Part shown: positions 1 through 5,451 of the stretch, one piece after another | Numbering within the stretch: position 1 is the first letter of the stretch | How the letters are laid out: every line of letters begins with the position of its first letter | Assembly (NCBI GenBank): GCA_031289865.1 | Contig: JAITOQ010000063.1 | Location: 1 to 5,951 of the forward strand | Length of the DNA: 5,951 bases | Origin: Clostridiales bacterium | GTDB taxonomy: Bacteria > Bacillota > Clostridia > Christensenellales > JAISNN01 | Direction of reading: 5' to 3' | Translations under genes and position numbers: made by a program | The notes under the pieces: generated by a model | What the model saw: the letters and a program-made list of their open reading frames with translations, nothing else | Databases searched by the model: none | What the model was told of the DNA's origin: nothing

Positions 1-995
1 TCAACTACAAACGACCTTGCGAAAACGCTTGCAAGGTAAAAGCGATCTCGATGAGAGAAAGCAAAGCCGCGGGAATAGATAACGATAAGTGTATTGCTTG
101 CGGCGCGTGCGGTTATCAATGTCCGTTTGGGGCGATTACGGATAAGTCCTTTATTTTAAACGTGATAGATATCATAAAACAGAGCGCGGGTAACGAAAAA
201 TACAAGGTTTACGCGGTCGTCGCGCCGTCCGTATCGAGCCAATTTTCCTATGCAAAGTTGGGTCAGGTTGTTTCGGGTATAAAAAAACTTGGATTTCATG
301 CGGTCGTCGAGGCGGCTCTCGGCGCGGACATGGTAGCATATTCGGAATCCAAAGAGCTTACCGAAAAGGGCTTTTTATTAAGCTCTTGCTGTCCCGCGTT
401 TGTAGATTATGTACAAAAACAATTTCCGAATCTAATACAGAGCATATCTCACAACCTATCGCCGATGGCAACCATAGCAAAATACATAAAAGAGACGGAG
501 TCGGGGGCAAAGGTCGTATTTATCGGGCCGTGCACCGCAAAAAAAGCAGAGTTCCAAAAAGAAGAGGTTAGGCGGTATGTCGACAGCGTGATCACCTTTG
601 AGGAATTACAAGCCTTGTTTGACAGCAGAGATATAGATATTATCGAATGCCCCGAAGACCTATTGGATAACGCCTCATATTTCGGCAGAATTTTCGCAAG
701 GAGCGGCGGTCTTTCCGACGCCGTGCGACAAGGCTTAAAAGAGCAAGAAATAGAGAATTTCCCATACAAACCCGTGGTTTGCGACGGAATAGAAGCTTGC
801 AAAACGGCACTGTATAAGGCGTCAAAAAACATGCTTGACGGAAACTTTATAGAGGGAATGGCTTGCACGGGCGGTTGCATCGGCGGTGCGGGCTGCTTAA
901 CTCACGGCGAAAAAAACAAATCGGAGGTGGATAAATACGGCATGACCGCTTATGAAAAAAACCTCCGTGATGCTATCGGAGTGTTAAAAACTTGA
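1..995 (+). CDS. [FeFe] hydrogenase, probably group B, C-terminal part (5' end outside window)
   Basis: Catalytic [FeFe] hydrogenase, a cytoplasmic enzyme interconverting protons plus electrons and H2. The frame is open from base 3 with no stop, and the codons before ATG 51 read RPCENACKVKSD, the end of a ferredoxin-type cluster motif, so the gene starts upstream and ATG 51 is internal. Counting from that ATG: a second [4Fe-4S] motif CIACGACGYQCP has C14, C17, C20 and C24. H-cluster motif L1 is SSCCPAF (C113, proton-path Cys; C114, ligand), L2 is GPCTAKKAE (C161), and L3 is ACTGGCIGGAGC (C272, C276). All four H-cluster ligands and both Cys of L1 are present. E99 and E102 align by eye with proton-path glutamates of clostridial enzyme CpI. 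The GPC form of L2 and the tail CLTHGEKNKSEVDKYG resemble group B enzymes, a judgement from memory. Ends in TGA. Electron partner and maturases HydE, HydF and HydG are not in view. Confidence 0.93.
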   Translation, partial: NYKRPCENACKVKAISMRESKAAGIDNDKCIACGACGYQCPFGAITDKSFILNVIDIIKQSAGNEKYKVYAVVAPSVSSQFSYAKLGQVVSGIKKLGFHAVVEAALGADMVAYSESKELTEKGFLLSSCCPAFVDYVQKQFPNLIQSISHNLSPMATIAKYIKETESGAKVVFIGPCTAKKAEFQKEEVRRYVDSVITFEELQALFDSRDIDIIECPEDLLDNASYFGRIFARSGGLSDAVRQGLKEQEIENFPYKPVVCDGIEACKTALYKASKNMLDGNFIEGMACTGGCIGGAGCLTHGEKNKSEVDKYGMTAYEKNLRDAIGVLKT

Positions 996-1023
996 TATTG
1001 TTTTTTATTCTCCTATCTTTCGC

Positions 1024-1052
1024 TTTACTTTTTTCCGTATTTTTTATATAAT
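1024..1052 (+). promoter_or_regulatory. Predicted sigma-70-type promoter for ileS
   Basis: A perfect -10 hexamer TATAAT lies at 1047-1052. A -35-like hexamer TTTACT (4 of 6 matches to TTGACA) lies at 1024-1029, with the optimal 17-bp spacer. The surrounding gap is T-rich. Transcription would begin near 1059, leaving a leader of about 140 nt before ileS. It is the only convincing promoter I see between the hydrogenase and the right edge. The start point is predicted, not observed. Confidence 0.7.
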
Positions 1053-1058
1053 ATTTAA

Positions 1059-1111
1059 CAGACTTCTTACAAGACTAAGTTTTATGCAAAGTTGGTTTTG
1101 TAAGGAGTCTG
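1059..1111 (+). promoter_or_regulatory. Long hairpin at the 5' end of the predicted ileS leader RNA
   Basis: Bases 1059-1078 pair with 1092-1111 over 20 consecutive positions, 17 Watson-Crick and 3 G-U, enclosing a 13-nt loop (1079-1091). The G-U pairs suggest the structure matters as RNA more than as DNA. The left arm starts where transcription from the promoter at 1024-1052 is expected to begin, so the hairpin would sit at the extreme 5' end of the message. That position can protect a transcript from decay. The sequence after the right arm (AAAATTATTTG) lacks the uninterrupted U-run of a standard terminator. Function is unknown. Confidence 0.6.
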
Positions 1112-1118
1112 AAAATTA

Positions 1119-1166
1119 TTTGTCCGTTATTTACCACGGACAAAGTTCAGAATCACGGACAAAGTT
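1119..1166 (+). repeat. Direct repeat pair with competing inverted repeat in the ileS leader
   Basis: The 13-mer CACGGACAAAGTT occurs exactly at 1135-1147 and 1154-1166. Just upstream, TTTGTCCGT (1119-1127) is the perfect reverse complement of ACGGACAAA within each copy (1136-1144 and 1155-1163). The left arm can therefore form a 9-bp stem with either copy, with loops of 8 nt or 27 nt, and the two pairings exclude each other. This may be a regulatory switch, a pair of protein-binding sites, or remains of a small repeat element. No U-run follows either stem, so transcription termination is not suggested. I do not recognise the motif. Confidence 0.55.
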
Positions 1167-1187
1167 AAACAAAACGCTTTATTTAGA

Positions 1188-1192
1188 CGAGG
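1188..1192 (+). promoter_or_regulatory. Ribosome binding site of ileS
   Basis: CGAGG, with the GAGG core at 1189-1192, lies 9 nt before ATG 1202. This spacing supports that start codon. I see no nearby complement that would clearly sequester it. Confidence 0.65.
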
Positions 1193-1201
1193 TATAGCAA
1201 G

Positions 1202-4200
1202 ATGTACAAAAAAGTTCAAGCCGACATGAATTTCTGCGAGAGAGAAAACGAGGTTATCAAGCTGTGGAAGGAAAAGGGGATTTTTCAAAAGACCGTCGAG
1301 GCGGGTGAGGGAAAGCCGGAGTTTACTTTTTACGACGGACCGCCGACCGCGAACGGAAAGCCGCATATCGGTCATATTTTGACGCGTGTCATAAAGGATA
1401 TCATTCCGCGCTACAAGTCCATGAAGGGGTATAACGTCCTCCGCAAGGCGGGTTGGGATACCCACGGGCTGCCCGTCGAGATCGAGGTTGAAAAGACCTT
1501 AGGATTGGACGGAAAAGCCGATATCGAGCGTTACGGCGTCGAGCCTTTTATCAAAAAATGCAAGGAAAGCGTTTGGAAATACAAGGGCGAATGGGAGCGC
1601 ATGAGTGACCGCGTGGGTTATTTTATGGACATGGACGACCCTTATATCACCTATGAGGACGAATACATCGAATCGGTTTGGTGGTCGTTAAAGGAGATTT
1701 TCAATAAGGGCTTAATCTACAAGGGACACAAGATAGTTCCGTATTGTCCGCGTTGCGGGACGGCTCTTTCCTCTCACGAGATTGCGCAAGGCTACAAAAA
1801 CGTCAAGGAAAAATCCGTTTTTGTCAAGTTCCGTCTTAAGGGAAAGCCGAACGAATATTTTCTCGCATGGACGACGACACCGTGGACGCTCCCGTCCAAC
1901 GTCGCTCTTTGTATGAATCCAAAGGAGAAGTATTCCAAAATAGACGTAAACGGAGAATACTATATCCTTGCGGACGCGCTTATCTCCACGCTTTTTGAAG
2001 AAGGAAGCTACAAAAAAATCGAAACAAAGGTCGGTAAGGATTACGAGTATACCGAATACGAACCGCTTTTTTCTTACGATACAAAAGCCAAAGAAAAAGC
2101 GTATTATATCACGCTTGCGCCGTTTGTCACTCTGACGGACGGGACGGGTATCGTCCATATCGCGCCCGCATTCGGTCAGGACGATTCGGAGGTCGGAAAA
2201 GCCTACAAGCTGCCGTTCGTCCAAATGGTCAACGACCGCGGAAACTTTATAGACGAAGCGACGGACGTCAAGGGACTGTTTGCAAAGGACGCGGATAAGG
2301 TTATTATCGCGCTCTTAAAACAAAAGCAATTACTCTTAAAGGAGCTAATGTACGAGCATAGTTATCCGTTTTGCTGGAGATGCGATACGCCGATACTTTA
2401 TTATGCACGGTCGAGTTGGTTTATCAAAATGACCGCTCTCCGCGAACAACTTCTAAAGAATAACGCCTCCGTAAATTGGATGCCCGCGGCTATCGGTTCG
2501 GGGCGCATGGGCAACTTTTTGGACGACGTACAAGATTGGAGCTTGTCGCGTGAACGCTATTGGGGTACGCCGCTCCCGATTTGGGTATGTAATAAATGCG
2601 GAAAGCTGCACGCGGTCGGCAGTAAAGCCGAGCTTATCAAGCTGTCGGGTAAAAACGAGGATATAGAGCTTCATAAACCGTACGTCGATAAGGTGACATT
2701 TCCTTGCGAATGCGGCGGTACGTACAAGCGTACAAAAGAGGTCATAGATTGTTGGTATGACAGCGGTTCTATGCCGTTTGCTCAATGGAATTATCCGTTC
2801 AAAAACAAAGAGATTTTTGAGAAACGCTATCCCGCGGATTTTATCAGCGAGGCGGTCGATCAGACGCGGGGTTGGTTTTATACCTTGCTTGCGATTTCGA
2901 CGCTCCTTTTTGACAAGCCGTCGTTCAAAAACTGTATCGTCTTAGGACACATAAACGACAAGGACGGCGTAAAGATGAGCAAACACAAGGGAAACGTCGT
3001 CGACCCGTGGACGGTTCTCGACAAGCAAGGCGCGGACGCGGTGAGGTGGTACTTCTATACCGTCAGTCCGCCGTGGATACCGTCCAACTTTTACAGCGAG
3101 GCGGTCAGCGAATCCCAGCGTAAATTTATGGGGACGCTTTGGAACGTCTATGCGTTTTACGTCCTATACGCCGAGATAGATCAATTTGATCCGTCAAAGC
3201 TTTCGCTTGAAAAGTGCAAGCTGTCGCTTCTCGACAAATGGATTTTGGCGAATCTTCATTCGCTCATAAAGTTCGTCGACGAATCCCTCGATGAATACAA
3301 GATAACGGAGAGCGCGAGACGCATTCAAGAATTTACGGACAAATTGAGCAATTGGTATATTCGCCGTTCGCGTGAGCGGTATTGGGGCAGCGGCATGAAT
3401 GAGGACAAAAAAGCCGCGTTTATGACCCTTTATACCGTCCTTGTCGAGCTTAGTAAATTGATTGCGCCGTTTACGCCGTTTATCGCGGAACAGATCTACC
3501 AAAATTTGGTCGTAAACTTTGACAAAAATGCGCCGGAAAGCGTACATCTTTGCGACTATCCGAAATATGAAAAGAAATACGACGACAAGACCCTTGAGGA
3601 CGGTATGGATTACGTTCTCGAAATCGTCGAGCTTGCGAGAATGTGCAGAAGCAAGGCGAATCTCAAAAACCGTCAGCCTCTCCGCGAGCTGTTTTTAAAA
3701 AACACGACGAAACGCGCACCGCTCTCTAAGGAGCTCATAGAATTGGTCAAGGACGAAATCAACGTCAAAAAATTGTCGGAGATCGAGAACGATACCGCGT
3801 TTTTAAACTATGACATCAAGCCTCAGTTAAAGGTACTCGGTCCGAAATTCGGAAGCAAGATAAAGGACGTCAGAGAATTCCTCGCAAAAGCCGACGCATA
3901 TGCGATTGTCGCGGCGGTCAAAAACGGAGGGAGCTACAAGGGCGAAATAGGCGGCGAAGCGGTCGAGTTTACCGAAAGCGATCTGCTTATTTCTCCCCTC
4001 AACAAGGAGGGCTTTATCGCCGAATCCAACGTGACCTTAACGGTCGTTTTGGATACGAGCATCACCCCCGAATTGATCGAGGAGGGCAACGTCCGCGAAA
4101 TCGTCAGCAAGATACAATCCATGAGAAAGGAAGCGCGGTTTGAGGTCACCGACCATATAAAAGTCGGCTTTAAAACTCAATCGGAAGAATGCAAGAGTAT

Positions 4201-4330
4201 CCTCTTAAGCGGAAAAATCGGCAAGGAAGTCCTTGCGGACGAGATTAAAGAGGGGCTAAACGGCGGCTTTACAAAGGTTTTGGATATCAACGGCAGTGAA
4301 GTTGAAATCTCCGTTATACAGAATGCATAA
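1202..4330 (+). CDS. ileS: Isoleucyl-tRNA synthetase, long type-2 (eukaryote-like) form
   Basis: Cytoplasmic class I aminoacyl-tRNA synthetase that activates isoleucine with ATP and charges tRNA-Ile. The 1042 residues are full length for the type-2 family. Rossmann core: YDGPPTANGKPHIGHIL has HIGH at 55-58; the second ATP motif is KMSKH (591-595), with His where type-1 enzymes have Ser. The CP1 editing domain shows WTTTPWTLPSN (223-233) and GTGIVHIAPAFGQDD (314-328), which clear mischarged valine. Possible zinc-binding Cys pairs are CPRC (182-185), CWRC (391-394), CNKC (463-466) and CEC (502-504). NWYIRRSRERYW (717-728) marks the anticodon-binding domain. The tail from about 880 is the type-2 C-terminal region; the C-terminal zinc finger of E. 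coli-type IleRS is absent. Start chosen for its Shine-Dalgarno site and conserved N-terminus. Its own promoter and a structured leader precede it. Type-2 enzymes are generally insensitive to mupirocin; that property is inferred here. Confidence 0.98.
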   Translation: MYKKVQADMNFCERENEVIKLWKEKGIFQKTVEAGEGKPEFTFYDGPPTANGKPHIGHILTRVIKDIIPRYKSMKGYNVLRKAGWDTHGLPVEIEVEKTLGLDGKADIERYGVEPFIKKCKESVWKYKGEWERMSDRVGYFMDMDDPYITYEDEYIESVWWSLKEIFNKGLIYKGHKIVPYCPRCGTALSSHEIAQGYKNVKEKSVFVKFRLKGKPNEYFLAWTTTPWTLPSNVALCMNPKEKYSKIDVNGEYYILADALISTLFEEGSYKKIETKVGKDYEYTEYEPLFSYDTKAKEKAYYITLAPFVTLTDGTGIVHIAPAFGQDDSEVGKAYKLPFVQMVNDRGNFIDEATDVKGLFAKDADKVIIALLKQKQLLLKELMYEHSYPFCWRCDTPILYYARSSWFIKMTALREQLLKNNASVNWMPAAIGSGRMGNFLDDVQDWSLSRERYWGTPLPIWVCNKCGKLHAVGSKAELIKLSGKNEDIELHKPYVDKVTFPCECGGTYKRTKEVIDCWYDSGSMPFAQWNYPFKNKEIFEKRYPADFISEAVDQTRGWFYTLLAISTLLFDKPSFKNCIVLGHINDKDGVKMSKHKGNVVDPWTVLDKQGADAVRWYFYTVSPPWIPSNFYSEAVSESQRKFMGTLWNVYAFYVLYAEIDQFDPSKLSLEKCKLSLLDKWILANLHSLIKFVDESLDEYKITESARRIQEFTDKLSNWYIRRSRERYWGSGMNEDKKAAFMTLYTVLVELSKLIAPFTPFIAEQIYQNLVVNFDKNAPESVHLCDYPKYEKKYDDKTLEDGMDYVLEIVELARMCRSKANLKNRQPLRELFLKNTTKRAPLSKELIELVKDEINVKKLSEIENDTAFLNYDIKPQLKVLGPKFGSKIKDVREFLAKADAYAIVAAVKNGGSYKGEIGGEAVEFTESDLLISPLNKEGFIAESNVTLTVVLDTSITPELIEEGNVREIVSKIQSMRKEARFEVTDHIKVGFKTQSEECKSILLSGKIGKEVLADEIKEGLNGGFTKVLDINGSEVEISVIQNA

Positions 4331-4363
4331 TGCTTGTTTAATGCAGAATGCAAAATGCAGAAT
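4319..4363 (+). repeat. Short degenerate direct repeats overlapping the 3' end of ileS
   Basis: AATGCAGAAT occurs exactly at 4340-4349 and 4354-4363, and CAGAATGCA at 4319-4327 and 4344-4352, with another related unit between them. The tract begins inside ileS, so the last residues (Gln-Asn-Ala) and part of the stop context lie in repeat sequence. The pattern resembles low-complexity ATGCAGAATGCA tracts I associate with intergenic regions of Clostridia, a resemblance from memory only. Confidence 0.6.
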
Positions 4364-4431
4364 TGCGGATTAAAAGAAAAGCGTGTGACGTTCTCTTGTA
4401 GGGGACGATGCCTCATCGTCCTGTATCCGCA
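4364..4431. repeat. Nested palindromic intergenic element
   Basis: An outer perfect 7-bp stem, TGCGGAT (4364-4370) with ATCCGCA (4425-4431), encloses an inner perfect 8-bp stem, GGACGATG (4403-4410) with CATCGTCC (4414-4421), which has a 3-nt loop. The inner hairpin reads TAGGGGACGATGCCTCATCG, a form reminiscent of dispersed extragenic hairpins in Clostridia genomes. It could act as an mRNA 3'-end stabiliser or weak terminator after ileS, but no U-run follows, so I class it as a repeat-like structured element. Copy number cannot be judged from this window. Confidence 0.55.
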
Positions 4432-4454
4432 TAAAAAGCGTAATATTTAATCTC

Positions 4455-4483
4455 AAAAAAAATAAAAAAAGAAAAAAGAAAAA
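4455..4483 (+). other. Poly-A-rich tract before the methyltransferase gene
   Basis: Twenty-six of 29 bases are A; the exceptions are T4463, G4471 and G4478. The tract ends two bases before ATG 4486 and occupies the space where a Shine-Dalgarno site should be; no GGAGG-like sequence is present. It probably keeps the start region unstructured, and A-rich leaders can favour ribosome loading. It is also prone to length change by slippage. Confidence 0.7.
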
Positions 4484-4485
4484 CT

Positions 4486-5349
4486 ATGAAAACAAACAGC
4501 GAATGGAAAGATTATAAGGTCATTGCGACGGGCGGCGGCATGAAACTTGAAAAGTGGGGCAGATACATATTCTTGCGTCCCGACCCTCAAGTGATTTGGC
4601 CTGCGCGCATAGATATGGCGGGTTTTAAGGGGCTTGCGGCGAGCTATTCACGCGACATTGCGGGTGGCGGGAAGTGGACTTATTTAAAGGACGTTCCCGA
4701 AAATTTCACGGTGACATGGCGGGACATGACCTTTAGTTTAAAACTCATGGGTTTTAAACACACGGGACTGTTTCCGGAGCAAGCGGTCAATTGGAGTACT
4801 ATGTACAGTCTGATAAAGACCGCAAACCGCCCCGTGAGCGTCTTAAATCTCTTTGCGTATACGGGCGGAGCAACCGTCGCGTGTCTAAAAGCGGGCGCGA
4901 GCGTGTGCCATGTGGACGCGGCAAAAGCCATGATAGACCGCGCTAAAGAGAACGTGTTTTTGAGCGGATTAAAGGAAGCGGACATTCGCTATATCGTGGA
5001 CGACTGTGTAAAATTTGTCAATCGCGAGATAAAGCGCGGAATCCGCTACGACGCGGTCATTATGGACCCGCCGAGCTTCGGTCGCGGACCGAACAACGAG
5101 GTTTGGAAGATCGAGGACAGTATATACGAGCTTGTCGACTTGACGAGAAAGGTCATGTCCGACAAACCGCTCTTTCATCTCATCAATTCATACACGACGG
5201 GACTTCAACCGACCGTCCTCAAAAATATCCAACGGCTTGTATTTCAAGGCGCGCAAAACGCCGCGTTTGACGCTTATGAGGTCGGCTTGCCGACGGAGGA
5301 AGGAATAGTTTTGCCGTGCGGCGCAAGCGGAATGGTGATTTTCAATTAG
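4486..5349 (+). CDS. Class I SAM-dependent methyltransferase, RlmI/COG1092-like
   Basis: Predicted cytoplasmic methyltransferase using S-adenosylmethionine, probably on rRNA, judging from family resemblance and neighbours; substrate not shown. The 287 residues have a Rossmann fold: motif I VLNLFAYTGGAT (119-130), the acidic strand-2 end HVDAAKAMIDRAKENV (142-157), and motif IV MDPPSFGRGPNNEVWKIED (193-211). Upstream of it, GFKHTGLFPEQAVNW (89-103) is typical of this family. The N-terminus (DYKVIATGGGMKLEKWGRYIFLRPDPQVIWP) is short, with no clear PUA domain, unlike E. coli RlmI. There is no Cys after DPPS or in HLINSYTTGL (231-240), so the cytosine-C5 chemistry of RlmI should not be assumed. 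The start is the only ATG before the conserved N-terminus; an in-frame TAA at 4441 limits extension. No Shine-Dalgarno sequence is visible. It lies 155 bp after ileS and 102 bp before a pseudouridine synthase gene, in the same direction. Confidence 0.9.
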   Translation: MKTNSEWKDYKVIATGGGMKLEKWGRYIFLRPDPQVIWPARIDMAGFKGLAASYSRDIAGGGKWTYLKDVPENFTVTWRDMTFSLKLMGFKHTGLFPEQAVNWSTMYSLIKTANRPVSVLNLFAYTGGATVACLKAGASVCHVDAAKAMIDRAKENVFLSGLKEADIRYIVDDCVKFVNREIKRGIRYDAVIMDPPSFGRGPNNEVWKIEDSIYELVDLTRKVMSDKPLFHLINSYTTGLQPTVLKNIQRLVFQGAQNAAFDAYEVGLPTEEGIVLPCGASGMVIFN

Positions 5350-5363
5350 ATAAAAAACGAAAA

Positions 5364-5407
5364 GCCGATGTCATTCTGAGCGAATGCGAAGGATCTAAAA
5401 CGTCGGC
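5364..5407. repeat. Palindromic intergenic repeat containing TGTCATTCTGAGCG
   Basis: The outer stem is GCCGATG (5364-5370) with CGTCGGC (5401-5407), 7 pairs including one G-U. Inside, CATTC (5372-5376) pairs with GAATG (5382-5386) around a 5-nt loop. The core TGTCATTCTGAGCGAA (from 5369), continuing to GGATCT at 5391-5396, closely resembles an extragenic repeat that I recall from many unrelated bacterial genomes (TGTCATTCTGAGCG...GAATCT). Its role is unknown. It sits between two probable RNA-modification genes. Confidence 0.65.
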
Positions 5408-5435
5408 GGTACAATAGCTAAAGCATTAAAGGGAC

Positions 5436-5443
5436 GGGGTGAT
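5436..5443 (+). promoter_or_regulatory. Ribosome binding site of the pseudouridine synthase gene
   Basis: GGGGTGAT matches the 3' end of 16S rRNA well (consensus GGAGGTGAT) and ends 8 nt before ATG 5452. This makes 5452 a better start than the in-frame ATG at 5482, which has only a GAGG 11 nt upstream. Confidence 0.75.
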
Positions 5444-5451
5444 AAAATAAG

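Noticed and set aside
51..53. ATG 51 as the start of the hydrogenase gene
   Set aside because: The frame is open upstream to base 3 and encodes RPCENACKVKSDL, which continues the ferredoxin domain, so this ATG is internal and the gene is cut by the window edge.
449..880. Minus-strand open frame of 143 codons inside the hydrogenase gene
   Set aside because: It lies wholly opposite a gene with intact catalytic motifs and its translation shows no recognisable domain; it is a shadow frame.
963..1006. Possible terminator of the hydrogenase gene
   Set aside because: There is a 5-bp stem CTCCG/CGGAG (963-967/977-981) within the coding end and a weak AAAAAC/GTTTTT stem (986-991/1000-1005) before T-rich sequence. 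Neither is strong or well placed enough to call.
1119..1166. CRISPR-like array in the ileS leader
   Set aside because: Only two 13-bp copies 19 bp apart, with a 6-nt gap between them and no cas gene; far too short and few for CRISPR.
1712..2224. Minus-strand open frame of 170 codons inside ileS
   Set aside because: Arg/Asp/Phe-rich translation with no motif, entirely opposite conserved IleRS editing-domain sequence; a shadow frame.
4177..4416. Minus-strand open frame spanning the ileS end and the intergenic repeats
   Set aside because: It overlaps conserved ileS coding sequence and runs through low-complexity repeats; no ribosome site or recognisable domain.
4403..4484. Intrinsic terminator formed by the 4403-4421 hairpin and the A-tract
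   Set aside because: On the + strand the tract is A, not U, and on the - strand the U-run would come before the hairpin, so the geometry fits neither direction.
4331..4485. A promoter for the methyltransferase gene
   Set aside because: TAATAT-like -10 candidates near 4441-4446 lack an acceptable -35 at 16-18 bp, so co-transcription with ileS is as likely.
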